A stretch of 37,784 nt of DNA from positions 1 through 37,784 of the forward strand of contig CALMPK010000108.1 of assembly GCA_937873575.1 (NCBI GenBank), read 5' to 3'. The notes beneath the pieces are model-generated. The model was not told the origin of the DNA. It ran no database searches and worked only from the letters and a program-made list of their open reading frames with translations. This document shows positions 26,182-35,249 of the stretch, in pieces (the first letter of the stretch is position 1; every line of letters begins with the position of its first letter). The DNA comes from an uncultured Hyphomicrobiaceae bacterium. Its GTDB lineage: Bacteria; Pseudomonadota; Alphaproteobacteria; Rhizobiales; Hyphomicrobiaceae. A program made the translations under genes and the position numbers.

Positions 26182-27495
26182 CTACAGAATGAATTTCGAA
26201 AGGTCGGCATTGCGCGCGAGATCGCCGACACGGGCCTCGACGAAGGCGGCGTCGATGCGGACCGTGCTGCCGGCGCGGTCGGATGCGTCGAAGGAAATTT
26301 CCTCGAGCACCCGCTCGATTACCGTCTGCAGGCGCCGCGCGCCGATGTTCTCGACCGACGAGTTCACCGCGACAGCGGTGTCGGCCAGCGCATCGACGGC
26401 ATCGGGAGAGAACTCGAGCGTCACGCCTTCGGTCGCCATCAGCGCCACCGACTGCTTGACGAGGTTGGCCTCGGGCTCCGTGAGGATGCGGCGGAAATCG
26501 TCGCGGGTCAGTGCCTTCAGCTCGACGCGGATCGGCAGGCGGCCCTGCAGCTCGGGCAACAGGTCGGAGGGCTTGGCGACGTGGAAAGCGCCCGAGGCGA
26601 TGAACAATACGTGGTCCGTCTTCACCGGCCCATGCTTGGTCGCGACGGTCGTACCTTCGATCAGCGGCAGGAGATCGCGCTGCACGCCTTCACGCGAGAC
26701 GTCGGCGCCGCCGCGCGCGTTGTCCGAGCGCGAGCAGATCTTGTCGATCTCGTCGAGGAACACGATGCCATTGTTCTCGACCGCGCGGATCGCCTCGGAG
26801 GTGATCTGGTCGGAGTCGATCAGCTTGTCGCCCTCCTCCTGGATCAGCACGGCGTAGCTGTCGGCAACGGTGACACGCCGCGGCTTCGTGCGTCCGCCGA
26901 ACGCCTTGCCGAGCATGTCCGAGATGTTGATCGCGCCCATCGATGCGCCGGGCATGCCGGGCACGTCGAACATCGGCAGGCCGCCGCCGCCTTCGGCCAC
27001 CTGGATTTCGATCTCCTTGTCGTTGAGCTCGCCCGCGCGCAGGCGACGGCGGAAAGCTTCGCGCGTTGCCGGCGATGCGGTCGGCCCGACGAGTGCGTCG
27101 AGGACGCGCTCTTCCGCACCCTTCTCCGCCTTGGCCTGCACCTCCCGGCGCTTCACATCGCGAACCAGACCAAGGGCCACCTCGACCAGATCGCGGATGA
27201 TCTGATCGACGTCTCGGCCGACATAGCCGACCTCGGTGAATTTCGTCGCCTCGACCTTGAGAAACGGCGCGCCAGCGAGTTTGGCCAGGCGGCGCGCGAT
27301 CTCCGTTTTGCCGACGCCGGTCGGCCCGATCATGAGGATGTTCTTCGGCAGCACTTCGTCTTTCAGCTCCGGGGCGAGCTGCTGACGGCGCCAGCGGTTC
27401 CTGAGCGCGATGGCGACGGAGCGCTTCGCGTCCGCCTGGCCAACGATGTGGCGATCGAGTTCGGAGACGATTTCGCGGGGAGAAAAATTGGTCAT
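26182..27495 (-). CDS. hslU: ATP-dependent protease ATPase subunit HslU
   Basis: AAA+ unfoldase that feeds proteins into HslV. Walker A GPTGVGKT at residues 57-64, pore loop GYVGRDVDQ, the I domain (about 110-240), Walker [11 protein letters not shown], sensor residues in RLPIRVEL, and the C-terminal LSKFIL, which docks into HslV to activate it. 437 residues, normal. Downstream of hslV on the same strand but separated from it by the SMR gene (27524-27859), 28 bases apart; the three probably form one transcript. Confidence 0.97.
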   Translation of the reverse strand: MTNFSPREIVSELDRHIVGQADAKRSVAIALRNRWRRQQLAPELKDEVLPKNILMIGPTGVGKTEIARRLAKLAGAPFLKVEATKFTEVGYVGRDVDQIIRDLVEVALGLVRDVKRREVQAKAEKGAEERVLDALVGPTASPATREAFRRRLRAGELNDKEIEIQVAEGGGGLPMFDVPGMPGASMGAINISDMLGKAFGGRTKPRRVTVADSYAVLIQEEGDKLIDSDQITSEAIRAVENNGIVFLDEIDKICSRSDNARGGADVSREGVQRDLLPLIEGTTVATKHGPVKTDHVLFIASGAFHVAKPSDLLPELQGRLPIRVELKALTRDDFRRILTEPEANLVKQSVALMATEGVTLEFSPDAVDALADTAVAVNSSVENIGARRLQTVIERVLEEISFDASDRAGSTVRIDAAFVEARVGDLARNADLSKFIL

Positions 27496-27523
27496 TGCCG
27501 TCAGGAGTCCAGAGTTTTCGGCG

Positions 27524-27859
27524 TCATTCCGCCGAGGCGAGCTTCAGGCCCATGATCGAGCCGATGAGGATCGTGAGCAAGACGAGCCGGGTGGTGTTCG
27601 CCGGCTCCTCGTAGAAGGCGATGCCGATCAACGCGGTGCCGGCGGCGCCGATGCCGGTCCACGCGGCGTACGCGGTTCCGAGCGGAATGCCCGCGAGCGA
27701 CTTGTTGAGGAAGTAGAAGCTGGTCATGCCGAGCGCGAAGAACGCGATCGTCGGGCCGATGCGCGTGAGCCCGTCCGTATAGCGGAACACCGTGGTCGTA
27801 ATGACCTCGAACGTGCCCGCGACGAGAAGAAAGAGCCAGGACAAGGTGGCCGTGCTCAT
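27524..27859 (-). CDS. SMR-family small multidrug/guanidinium transporter
   Basis: 111 residues, four membrane helices. The essential acidic residue of the family is E18 ([11 protein letters not shown]), which couples proton and substrate. The Gly/Pro-rich [26 protein letters not shown] is the third helix signature, and [14 protein letters not shown] the fourth. The family pumps quaternary amines or guanidinium out of the cell; this sequence is of the EmrE/SugE type, but which cannot be decided. It starts 28 bases after the hslV stop and ends 28 bases before hslU, an unusual place for it. Confidence 0.9.
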   Translation of the reverse strand: MSTATLSWLFLLVAGTFEVITTTVFRYTDGLTRIGPTIAFFALGMTSFYFLNKSLAGIPLGTAYAAWTGIGAAGTALIGIAFYEEPANTTRLVLLTILIGSIMGLKLASAE

Positions 27860-27887
27860 GCGGCGGCGTCCTCACCGAACGGAAGCA

Positions 27888-28469
27888 TCATCGCGTCGAC
27901 GCCATCTTCTCGATCAGCACGTTTTCGTTGGTGTAGACGCAGATCTCGGCGGCGATCGTCATGGAGCGGCGTGCGATCTCTTCGGCCGTGAGCGGCTGGT
28001 CGGCGAGAGCGCGCGCGGCGGCGAGTGCGAAGTTGCCGCCGGAACCGATACCCATGATGTGGTCGGCGGGCTCCAGCACGTCGCCGGTTCCGGTGAGCAC
28101 CAGGGTGGTCGTCGAATCGGCGACGATCATCATCGCCTCGAGCCGGCGCAGGTAGCGGTCCGTGCGCCAGTCCTTGGCCAGTTCCACAGCGGCCCGCATG
28201 AGCTGCCCGGGGTACTGCTCGAGCTTTGCTTCGAGCCGCTCGAACAGGGTGAAGGCATCGGCCGTGGCGCCGGCGAAGCCGCCGATCACGTCGCCCTTGC
28301 CGAGGCGTCGGACCTTGCGGGCATTCGCCTTGATGATGGTCGGCCCGAGGCTCACCTGGCCATCGCCAGCGACCACGACCTCGCCGCCCTTGCGCACGGT
28401 GAGGATGGTGGTGCCGTGCCAGGTCGGGATGCCATCGCGGCCGAAGGAGGGGTGATCGGACTGTGTCAT
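27888..28469 (-). CDS. hslV: ATP-dependent protease subunit HslV
   Basis: Proteasome-like threonine peptidase. After removal of the first 19 residues, the mature protein starts at T20 ([24 protein letters not shown]), the nucleophile. Other family segments are [58 protein letters not shown] and the end [16 protein letters not shown]. 193 residues from the ATG at 28469, which lies directly before the conserved part; a start at 28526 is not supported. First gene of hslV-SMR-hslU; a heat-shock-type promoter is proposed at 28500-28527. Confidence 0.96.
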   Translation of the reverse strand: MTQSDHPSFGRDGIPTWHGTTILTVRKGGEVVVAGDGQVSLGPTIIKANARKVRRLGKGDVIGGFAGATADAFTLFERLEAKLEQYPGQLMRAAVELAKDWRTDRYLRRLEAMMIVADSTTTLVLTGTGDVLEPADHIMGIGSGGNFALAAARALADQPLTAEEIARRSMTIAAEICVYTNENVLIEKMASTR

Positions 28470-28499
28470 GCTCGATTTCGGGCTTGCCGTACCAGAGTG

Positions 28500-28527
28500 A
28501 GATGGGAGCAGCTTGCCCCGGATCAAG
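28500..28527 (-). promoter_or_regulatory. Candidate sigma-32 promoter of hslV
   Basis: On the minus strand CTTG (28527-28524) is followed after 17 bases by CCCATCT (28506-28500). The alphaproteobacterial RpoH consensus is about CTTG-N17-CYTATnT, so one of seven -10 bases differs. It lies 30 bases before the hslV start, giving a short leader. HslVU is a known heat-shock protease, so a promoter of this type is expected. Confidence 0.5.
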
Positions 28528-28618
28528 ACGAAAGCCGCGCCGGCATACTGGCAGCGGCCTGCCCAAGCTGATAAAGCCTTGATCCCACGACGGCAAGAAA
28601 CGACATGCGAGGGCGGAC

Positions 28619-29215
28619 GTGACGCGCAAGGCCAGCATCGAGCGCAAGACCAAGGAGACGGAGATCACGGCGACGGTGAACCTCGACGGTACCGGCGCCT
28701 ACGATGTCTCCACCGGCATCGGCTTCCTGGACCACATGCTGGAGCAGCTCGCGCGCCATTCCCTCATCGACATCACGTTGAAGGCCAAGGGCGATCTGCA
28801 CATCGATTTCCACCACACCACGGAGGATTCGGGCATCGCGATCGGTCAGGCGTTCGCCAAGGCGCTTGGCGACAAGGCCGGCATCGCCCGGTATGCGGAC
28901 GTGCATCTGCCGATGGACGAGACGATGACGCGCGTCGCCGTCGACGTGTCGGGCCGCCCCTATCTCATCTGGGATGTCACGTTCACACGCCCGAAGATCG
29001 GCGAGATGGATACGGAGCTTTTCCGCGAGTGGTTCCAGGCGTTCGCACAGAACGCCGGAATTACGCTGCATGTCGCGAACCTTTACGGTGAAAACAACCA
29101 CCACATCGCCGAGACGTGTTTCAAGGGGTTGGCACGCGCATTGCGTCTGGCAGTTAGCCTCGATCCGAGGCAGGCTGGCCGCGTGCCATCAACCAAAGGG
29201 ACGCTCAACGGATGA
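28619..29215 (+). CDS. hisB: Imidazoleglycerol-phosphate dehydratase
   Basis: Dehydrates imidazole glycerol phosphate in histidine synthesis; binds two Mn ions through histidines and glutamates. The metal sites are visible: [56 protein letters not shown]. 198 residues, the monofunctional form without the phosphatase domain of E. coli HisB. GTG start at 28619 with GAGGG upstream. Its stop overlaps the next ATG by ATGA. Divergent from hslV. Confidence 0.96.
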   Translation: MTRKASIERKTKETEITATVNLDGTGAYDVSTGIGFLDHMLEQLARHSLIDITLKAKGDLHIDFHHTTEDSGIAIGQAFAKALGDKAGIARYADVHLPMDETMTRVAVDVSGRPYLIWDVTFTRPKIGEMDTELFREWFQAFAQNAGITLHVANLYGENNHHIAETCFKGLARALRLAVSLDPRQAGRVPSTKGTLNG

Positions 29216-29727
29216 TCGTTACGATCTGGCCCTTCCAGAGCTCGAGGCGTATGTCCGCCTACACCGTTCACGAACCGCCGAACCCGGCGATCGACCGCAT
29301 CGACCGCGCCGAGGCCATGTCGTTCCTGAAGGATGGCTTCAGTTGGGCGGCATTCGTCTTCGGACCCGTCTGGCTGCTCGCCAACCGCCTCTGGCTCGGT
29401 TTCGCCGGCTACGCTGCGATTTCGGCGGCATTCACCGCCGCGGCGACCGCGCTCGGCCTCGACGCCGCCTGGATAAGCCTCGCCATCGTCGGTCTGCATG
29501 CCGTCGTCGGATATGAAGCGCATGCGCTCCAGGTCGCAGCACTCGAGCAGCGCGGCTGGAACATGGTCGGTTCGGTGATGGGCGCGAGCGAGACGGAATG
29601 CGAGCGCCGCTTCTTCGAGGGCTGGCTGCCGACGCAGCAGCCGCTGCGAAAACTGGCCGAAACGGTGCCCGCCATGTCTCAGCCCGAGACGCCGGTTGCT
29701 TCCCGCCTCGCCTTCTGGCGGCGCTGA
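29212..29727 (+). CDS. DUF2628 membrane protein
   Basis: 171 residues from the ATG overlapping the hisB stop. The family core begins at [10 protein letters not shown], so the ATG at 29251 may be the true start; the first 13 residues then would be leader. [19 protein letters not shown] text is present as [34 protein letters not shown], followed by two hydrophobic helices and [34 protein letters not shown], all typical of DUF2628. The gene is found between hisB and hisH in many Rhizobiales; function unknown. Confidence 0.88.
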   Translation: MIVTIWPFQSSRRMSAYTVHEPPNPAIDRIDRAEAMSFLKDGFSWAAFVFGPVWLLANRLWLGFAGYAAISAAFTAAATALGLDAAWISLAIVGLHAVVGYEAHALQVAALEQRGWNMVGSVMGASETECERRFFEGWLPTQQPLRKLAETVPAMSQPETPVASRLAFWRR

Positions 29728-29761
29728 GCTGCCGATCTCTTTTGCCGCGCCGGGGGCGTGG

Positions 29762-29791
29762 TTGCTACGGTGCCGTAGTGTTCGCTATGTA
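29762..29791 (+). promoter_or_regulatory. Possible promoter with inverted repeat before hisH
   Basis: TTGCTA (29762-29767) and TATGTA (29786-29791) are 18 bases apart. In between, CTACGG at 29765-29770 and CCGTAG at 29773-29778 form a perfect 6-bp inverted repeat with a 2-base gap, possibly an operator. It lies in the 170-base gap before hisH. Confidence 0.3.
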
Positions 29792-29897
29792 GTCGCGTCC
29801 TCGCGCCTGCTCTCGTGTGAGCGGGCCAGCCGGGATGGCCGTGTGCGATGATCCGTGCCGGTCCGGTCGCCGCTACAACCCGAAAGAACACGGCTCA

Positions 29898-30551
29898 ATG
29901 CAGCGCGTCGCCATCATAGATTACGGCTCCGGAAATCTGCACTCCGCCGCCAAAGCGTTCGAGCGCGCGGCGCGCGAGAGCGAAGCGGACGGCGAGATCG
30001 TCGTGACCAGCGATCCTCGCCTCGTCGCCGCCGCCGACCGCGTCGTGCTGCCGGGCGTCGGCGCCTACGCCGACTGCAAGGGCGGTCTCGAAGCGATCCC
30101 GGGCATGCGCGAGGCTCTGGAAGAGACGGTGCGTGGCAAGGGCCGGCCGTTCCTCGGCATCTGCGTCGGCATGCAGCTCATGGCGACGCGCGGCCTCGAG
30201 CATGGCGTGACCCAGGGCCTCGACTGGATCGCGGGCGAGGTTCGCCACATCACGCCGTCGGACCCGGCGTTGAAGATTCCGCACATGGGCTGGAACACCC
30301 TCGACGTCGTGACGCCGCACGCGCTGCTGGAGGGCATCGCGACAGGGCGGGACGGGCTGCACGCTTACTTCGTGCATTCCTATCATCTGGTCGCGGCGAG
30401 CGATGCGGATGTGGTGGCGCGCACCGATTACGGCGGCCCGATCACGGCGATGGTCGCCAAAGGCAACATGGCCGGCACCCAGTTCCACCCCGAAAAGAGC
30501 CAGACCCTTGGCCTCAAGCTCATCGCGAATTTCCTGAAGTGGAAGGTTTAG
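29898..30551 (+). CDS. hisH: Imidazole glycerol phosphate synthase, glutaminase subunit
   Basis: Glutamine amidotransferase that supplies ammonia to HisF. Triad C89 (GICVGMQLM), H197 and E199 ([10 protein letters not shown]); the PGVGAYADC loop at residues 52-60 is typical of HisH. 217 residues, normal. ATG at 29898 chosen as it begins with the conserved [13 protein letters not shown]. Its partner hisF and hisA, normally next in this order, are not found downstream; a lipase-like gene follows instead. Confidence 0.96.
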   Translation: MQRVAIIDYGSGNLHSAAKAFERAARESEADGEIVVTSDPRLVAAADRVVLPGVGAYADCKGGLEAIPGMREALEETVRGKGRPFLGICVGMQLMATRGLEHGVTQGLDWIAGEVRHITPSDPALKIPHMGWNTLDVVTPHALLEGIATGRDGLHAYFVHSYHLVAASDADVVARTDYGGPITAMVAKGNMAGTQFHPEKSQTLGLKLIANFLKWKV

Positions 30552-30574
30552 CCGACCTGAGGCTTTGAGCACGC

Positions 30575-30590
30575 GCCGTCGCGGGACGGC
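30575..30590 (+). terminator. Small hairpin after hisH
   Basis: GCCGTC at 30575-30580 and GACGGC at 30585-30590 pair around a GCGG loop, 24 bases after the hisH stop, followed by C-rich sequence rather than T. It would be a weak terminator. Confidence 0.3.
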
Positions 30591-30691
30591 CCCCCGTGCG
30601 GATTCCCATTGTCGAATTCGGTTGCTGATACACCCAGCAGAAGGCAATCTGATCGATATTGGGAAAATGCGTTTTCGGGGGGCGTATACTC

Positions 30692-32314
30692 GTGAGCAAT
30701 ATCAATACTTCCGCGCCGTCCGCAGCAGTGTCACAAGATCATATCGCTGCCCTGTTGGGCCGGCCGCCGCGTGTTGAGGGCATCAACCTCGATACGGGGT
30801 TCTTCGACAGAGTGGACGGAGCCGGCCGCAAGCTGCTCCCAGACGGATATGAATGGCGGCCGGAAAACGCCGCGTCGGGTTCGCGCGTACCGCTGCAGCT
30901 TTGTGAATTCCTCGCCTACAAAACGGCGCTCGCCTACGAGTCGTCGGCACGTATTCAGGCCTATCTCGAAACGTGCTGCGGCGGCATAAGCCGCTATCGG
31001 TTTTTTGATTCCGCACGCGACGCAAAAAACCGCGAAGGCGTGATGGCCGATGCGCAGGGCTACGGGTTTGTGTTCGATCACAAGGCCTATGTCATCTTCC
31101 GCGGCACCGAGAGCGGCAACGATTGGAAGATCAACAGGCTGGATACGCTGACGAGCGAACTTGGCAACTCGTCCGACCGCCGCACGAAGAAACTCGATTC
31201 GATCTATGGGTCACTGCTGGGCGCGCTCGGAGATCCACAGCCGGGCCGCCATGTCGGCTTTTCGATCGCTTGGGCCGCACTGAAGGAGCAAGTTGAGGAT
31301 TGGCTGTCGGAGGCGCTCGAACAGCAGGCGATCGATCAGATCGTTTACTCCGGCCATTCCCTCGGCGGCGCGATGGCCCAGATCGCGGCCTTCGACCATG
31401 CCCGCATCGAAGTGGGCGAGAAAGATCGCGGCATCACCCCGAAAATGATCGGCGCCGTCGTGACGTTCGGTGCCCCTGCGGTCGGTACGCCGAAATTCGT
31501 CGAGGAGTTCGGCCGGCTCCTCGGCGACCGGACGGTGCTGCTCGAATCGAGTGGCGATCTGGTCCCGCGCATCATGCAGCGCTGGTACTACCGCATGCTC
31601 TACCCGTTGCGGCAGCGGATCAAGGCTGGAGTCCAGGCGCATCTGCAGGAGAGCGGCGCCTTCAGCAAAGTCGTCTCGCCCTGGAGCTTCGCCAGCGAAC
31701 CTCCGCTCTCGCAGGCCGACATCGACGCGGCCATTTCGGAATTGCGCTCCGCCGCGCAGAAGGCGCTGCGCGAAGTGGCCGAGGCCGAGGAGAGACGAAA
31801 AAAAGCCGAAGAGAAAAAACAAGGAGCGACCGGCGGCACGAGCTCGGTCTCGGGGGCAAAGCCGGGCGACGGAAAATCTGCGAGCCCGACCCCCTCTGGA
31901 AAATCCGGCCCGGCTCCGAACTCCACAGAAGTTGCACCGTCCGTCGCCTATTGGCTGTTCGTCGGTGTCGTCGTGATCGTCGTCGGCGGTTTCACCTGGT
32001 ACTTCGTGCGGCGCAAGCTGTTCTCTCACGACATCGAGCAACGCTATGCGCTCTATCTGAGCACGCTGTCCTATCAGCAGCTTCGCGCCAAGCACTCGGG
32101 CAACGTGGCGCTCGCCAACCAGGAGCTCGAGGAGCATCTGCGGTTCATACGCGGCGACACGAAAGCAGGCGCCGAACTCGCCAAGCGGGTCGCCAACGCG
32201 GCCGGTAAGAACAGCCCGTACTTCGAATCGGTGCAGAGCCTTCCGCTTCCGATCGTCGTTCGCGAAGACGCCGACTTCGTTGCCTACCTGGAGAACAGCG
32301 GCACGTTCGTCTGA
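30692..32314 (+). CDS. Class-3 lipase-like protein with a C-terminal membrane segment
   Basis: About 540 residues from the GTG at 30692 (run of G 9 bases upstream; the open frame extends to a TTG at 30659). The alpha/beta-hydrolase core has AYVIFRGTESGNDW (oxyanion region, about residues 132-145), the nucleophile elbow GHSLGGAMAQ (Ser about 223), VVTFGAPAVGTPKF and the acidic residue in SSGDLVPRI (Asp about 289), with His about 317 as a possible third member. A charged coiled segment (EAEERRKKAEEKK), a Gly/Ser/Pro linker, and one membrane helix YWLFVGVVVIVVGGFTWYFV at about 420-439 follow, then about 100 residues with unknown fold. No signal peptide is seen, so the hydrolase probably faces the cytoplasm. 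Substrate unknown. Confidence 0.82.
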   Translation: MSNINTSAPSAAVSQDHIAALLGRPPRVEGINLDTGFFDRVDGAGRKLLPDGYEWRPENAASGSRVPLQLCEFLAYKTALAYESSARIQAYLETCCGGISRYRFFDSARDAKNREGVMADAQGYGFVFDHKAYVIFRGTESGNDWKINRLDTLTSELGNSSDRRTKKLDSIYGSLLGALGDPQPGRHVGFSIAWAALKEQVEDWLSEALEQQAIDQIVYSGHSLGGAMAQIAAFDHARIEVGEKDRGITPKMIGAVVTFGAPAVGTPKFVEEFGRLLGDRTVLLESSGDLVPRIMQRWYYRMLYPLRQRIKAGVQAHLQESGAFSKVVSPWSFASEPPLSQADIDAAISELRSAAQKALREVAEAEERRKKAEEKKQGATGGTSSVSGAKPGDGKSASPTPSGKSGPAPNSTEVAPSVAYWLFVGVVVIVVGGFTWYFVRRKLFSHDIEQRYALYLSTLSYQQLRAKHSGNVALANQELEEHLRFIRGDTKAGAELAKRVANAAGKNSPYFESVQSLPLPIVVREDADFVAYLENSGTFV

Positions 32315-32355
32315 GCGTCTGAGCGTCTGAGCGTCTGAGCGTCTGAGCGTCTGAG
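32308..32355. repeat. Six tandem copies of CGTCTGAG
   Basis: Six perfect 8-base units without interruption. The stop codon TGA of the lipase gene (32312-32314) lies in the first unit, so changes in copy number would mostly alter the 3' region and not the protein. No similar repeat occurs elsewhere in the window. Confidence 0.95.
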
Positions 32356-32381
32356 GCGAGGCGTGGAATCGCGCGTATCGA

Positions 32382-32410
32382 CCGCCCGACAGCCTTTCGC
32401 TGCCGGGCGG
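32382..32410. terminator. Hairpin between convergent lipase and folD genes
   Basis: CCGCCCG at 32382-32388 pairs with CGGGCGG at 32404-32410; CAGC/GCTG extends the stem inside after an A-C mismatch, leaving a short loop around CTTTC. It lies between two gene ends and could work in both directions, although no T-run is present. Confidence 0.55.
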
Positions 32411-32418
32411 CATTCGCG

Positions 32419-33303
32419 TTAGCCGAGGGCCGGGATGTTCTTCTGGATCAGCGCGGCCTCGACGGTGTTCTTGAGCAGGCAGGCGATCGTCATCGGGCCG
32501 ACTCCGCCCGGCACCGGCGTGATGGCACCGGCCACCGCCGCGCAGCTCGCATAGTCGCAATCGCCGACCAGCTTGGTCTTGCCGTCGCTCTTAGGCACGC
32601 GGTTGATGCCGACGTCGATGACGATGGCGCCCGGCTTGATCCAATCGCCTTTGACGAACTCGGGGATGCCGACGGCGGCGACGACGAGATCGGCGCGGCG
32701 CACCACGCCCGGCAGATCCTTGGTCCGGGAATGCGCCACGGTCACCGTGCAGCTCTGCGCGAGCAGCAGCGAGGCCATCGGCTTGCCGACGATGTTGGAA
32801 CGGCCGATCACCACCGCGTCGAGGCCGGCGAGCTTCGGTGCCACGGTCTGCGCCAGGATGAGCGAGCCGGTCGGCGTGCAGGGCACGAGCGAGCGCGCAC
32901 CGATCCAAAGGCGGCCGACGTTGACGGGATGGAAGCCGTCGACGTCCTTGTCCGGGTCGATGGCGTTCAGCACCTTCTCGGAATTGATGTGCTTCGGCAG
33001 CGGAAGCTGCACCAGGATGCCGTTGACGGCCGGGTCCTTGTTGAGCTTGTCGACGAGGGCGAGCAGGTCGGCCTCGGCCGTTTCGGCGGGGAGCTTGTGC
33101 TCGAAGGAGAGCATGCCCGTTTCGACCGTCTGCTCGGCCTTGTTCTTGACGTAGACCTTGCTCGCCGGGTCTTCGCCGACCAGAACAACCGCCAGCCCGG
33201 GCACGAAGCCGTGCTCGGCCTTGAGGCGCTTGACGTCGGCCGCCACCTTGGCACGGACTTCGGCGGCGATCGCCTTGCCGTCGATGATTTTCGCGTCAGC
33301 CAT
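32419..33303 (-). CDS. folD: Methylenetetrahydrofolate dehydrogenase / cyclohydrolase
   Basis: Bifunctional enzyme of one-carbon metabolism, NADP-linked oxidation of methylene-THF and hydrolysis of methenyl-THF. Catalytic Y51 and K55 lie in [10 protein letters not shown]. Also seen are [13 protein letters not shown], the folate signature [15 protein letters not shown], the NADP-binding loop [14 protein letters not shown], and [15 protein letters not shown] near the end. 294 residues. GGAGGG before an AT-rich spacer (AATAATAATA) precedes the ATG at 33303. Confidence 0.97.
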   Translation of the reverse strand: MADAKIIDGKAIAAEVRAKVAADVKRLKAEHGFVPGLAVVLVGEDPASKVYVKNKAEQTVETGMLSFEHKLPAETAEADLLALVDKLNKDPAVNGILVQLPLPKHINSEKVLNAIDPDKDVDGFHPVNVGRLWIGARSLVPCTPTGSLILAQTVAPKLAGLDAVVIGRSNIVGKPMASLLLAQSCTVTVAHSRTKDLPGVVRRADLVVAAVGIPEFVKGDWIKPGAIVIDVGINRVPKSDGKTKLVGDCDYASCAAVAGAITPVPGGVGPMTIACLLKNTVEAALIQKNIPALG

Positions 33304-33415
33304 TATTATTATTTCCCTCCATTGTTATCGGCCCACCGGGCCTGTTCTTGGTTCGTCGAGGTGTCGCGCGGCTGCTTCTCTTAAACGAAAGTAGACAACC
33401 CGTGCAGATGCCTTC

Positions 33416-33733
33416 TCATAGACTGAGCAATTCCTCCATGCGCCGTGTGAGCGCAGTTGCATCGCCGCGGACGGCGAGAGACTTGATCCGCGACTTGCCT
33501 CCGGTACCGAGCGCCACCGTGCCTTTCGCCACTCCGAGCCAATCCGCGACGAGGCGTGTGACGGCCTCGTTCGCCGCTCCGTCCGCCGGCACCGCGCGGA
33601 CGCGCGCCTTGAGCGCTGAGCCCTCCGCCGTCTCCTCGATGCCGTCGATGTTGTCCTTCGACGACTTCGGCGTCAGCCGCACGCGCACCACGACGCCATC
33701 GGGCGTCACGCGCCACGGCCGTTGCGGGTCCAT
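33416..33733 (-). CDS. DUF167 (YggU-family) protein
   Basis: 105 residues with the DUF167 fold: VVRVRLTPKSSKDNIDGI, ALKARVRAVPADGAANEAVTRLVADWLGV and GTGGKSRIKSLAVRGD. Function unknown. Its ATG overlaps the yggT stop by one base (TGATG), so it is translated coupled to yggT. folD follows 113 bases downstream on the same strand. Confidence 0.92.
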   Translation of the reverse strand: MDPQRPWRVTPDGVVVRVRLTPKSSKDNIDGIEETAEGSALKARVRAVPADGAANEAVTRLVADWLGVAKGTVALGTGGKSRIKSLAVRGDATALTRRMEELLSL

Positions 33734-34023
33734 CAGACCAGCATTCGATAGAGGTTCGGCAGGATCACCTGCTGCACGAACTGGAGCGCCAGCAGCAGAA
33801 TGATCGGCGAGATGTCGATGCCGCCGAGGTCTGGCATCAGGCGGCGGATCGGAGCCAGTGCAGGCTCCGTCACGGCTTGCAGGAAGTTCCAGATCGTACG
33901 CGCCACCTGATTGTACGGGTTGATGATCCCGAATCCGATGAGCCAGCTCAGAATGACGCTGGCGAGGATCAGGAAGATATAGGCGCTGATGAGCTGGCTG
34001 ATGAAGCTGAAGAGTTCGGTCAT
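33733..34023 (-). CDS. YggT-family membrane protein
   Basis: 96 residues, two to three hydrophobic segments: LFSFISQLISAYIFLILASVILSWL, then the family signature NPYNQVARTIWNFLQAVTEPALAPIRRLMPDLGGIDISPIILLLALQFVQQVIL. Related to the plastid YCF19/CCB3 family; function in bacteria unclear. The ATG at 34023 with AGAGGCG upstream is preferred; the frame is open to 34203. Divergent from the HTH/PBP-like regulator. Confidence 0.93.
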   Translation of the reverse strand: MTELFSFISQLISAYIFLILASVILSWLIGFGIINPYNQVARTIWNFLQAVTEPALAPIRRLMPDLGGIDISPIILLLALQFVQQVILPNLYRMLV

Positions 34024-34205
34024 GTCGCCTCTGAGGGGGAAACCGGCTGGACGACGTGTACCGTTCCGCTCCCGGTGCGGCAAGGGGCTGGCGAAAGTAC
34101 TGGGCGCAAGTGGTTGGTAAGCGGCGCCAAAGTGTTCAGGCCCCGGCCTTGGGGTAGTATGCTCCGCGACGGTTGCCATGGTGCAACCCAAGGTACGGGG
34201 CACGC

Positions 34206-35105
34206 ATGGCCGAGAAGCATACTTATCTGACGACGCGGGAGGTCGCGGATCTGCTGCGGCTCAAGGAGCGCAAGGTCTACGACCTCGTCGCCGAGGGCGA
34301 CATTCCCTACATCAAAGCGACTGGAAAGCTGCTCTTTCCGCGCGATCTGGTGGAAGCCTGGCTCGCCCGCAATCTCGAGGTGAAGTCGGGTCGGGAAAGC
34401 TTGATGGAGCGCCCTCCCATCGTCGCCGGCAGCCACGATCCCCTGCTCGATTGGGCGCTGCGCGAGGCGGAGACGGGACTTGCCGTGGCGTTCGGCGGCA
34501 GCCTCGACGGGCTCCGGCGCATGGCCAAGGCGGAGGCCGTTTTTGCTGGCACGCATCTCGCGTCGGAAAGCCTCCCGGGCGGCCAGTCCTGGAATGTCGA
34601 GCACGTGCGCCGGCAGCTCGCCGGACAGCCCGTCGTGGTCGTCGAGTTCGCACGCCGGGTGCAGGGCCTGATCGTGCCGCCCGACAACCCTCTCGGCCTC
34701 AAGGGTGCGGCCAGCCTGAAGCGCCGCCGTGTCATCGGCCGTCAGCGTGAAGCGGGCTCGTTCGTCCTGCTCGAGCGGCTGCTGGACGACGCCGGCCTCA
34801 AGTTCTCGGATCTGGCACTTGTGCCGACGCCGGCACGCACCGAGGCGGACGTCGCGGCGGCGGTGGCGGAAGGGTTGGCGGACGCGGGCCTCGCCATCGA
34901 CGCGGTCGCCCGCCAGTACCGGCTCGGTTTCGTGCCGCTGGTCGAAGAACGCTACGATCTGGTCGTCTGGCGCCGCTCCGCGTTCGAGCGGCCGTTCCAG
35001 GCGCTCATGGCGTTCGGGCGGACGCGGGCCTTCGTCGAGCGGGCCGTGCAGCTCGGCGGCTATGACGTCTCGGGCTTCGGCACCGTGCATTACAACGGGC
35101 CCTGA
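34206..35105 (+). CDS. Regulator with helix-turn-helix and PBP-like domain
   Basis: 299 residues. Residues about 5-56 (LTTREVADLLRLKERKVYDLVAEGDIPYIKATGKLLFPRDLVEAWL) are an excisionase/HTH_17-type DNA-binding domain. The rest resembles the PBP_like domain (PF12727 type) related to periplasmic ligand-binding folds, but there is no signal peptide, so it acts in the cytoplasm. Such one-component regulators sense small molecules, in several cases linked to molybdate or tungstate; this is family knowledge and is not shown here. ATG at 34206; an earlier start at 34173 is possible. It precedes the antiporter and UbiA genes by 144 bases and may control them. Confidence 0.85.
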   Translation: MAEKHTYLTTREVADLLRLKERKVYDLVAEGDIPYIKATGKLLFPRDLVEAWLARNLEVKSGRESLMERPPIVAGSHDPLLDWALREAETGLAVAFGGSLDGLRRMAKAEAVFAGTHLASESLPGGQSWNVEHVRRQLAGQPVVVVEFARRVQGLIVPPDNPLGLKGAASLKRRRVIGRQREAGSFVLLERLLDDAGLKFSDLALVPTPARTEADVAAAVAEGLADAGLAIDAVARQYRLGFVPLVEERYDLVVWRRSAFERPFQALMAFGRTRAFVERAVQLGGYDVSGFGTVHYNGP

Positions 35106-35249
35106 GACCCATCGCGGCAAGGCGTGGCCGCCTTCGCGTGCAGCACGAAGAGCTGGCCAAATGACCGAGGTCAAGATTGGCCTTTCGCCAAAGTCGAGGT
35201 AGGTAGAAATGCGCGGGCGAGAATGCCACCGCGCCCAGGGGAGCATGCG

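Noticed and set aside
31211..32560. 449-residue minus-strand ORF with repeats RSDAQTLR
   Set aside because: It is the antisense of the lipase gene; its repeated residues are only the translation of the CGTCTGAG array.
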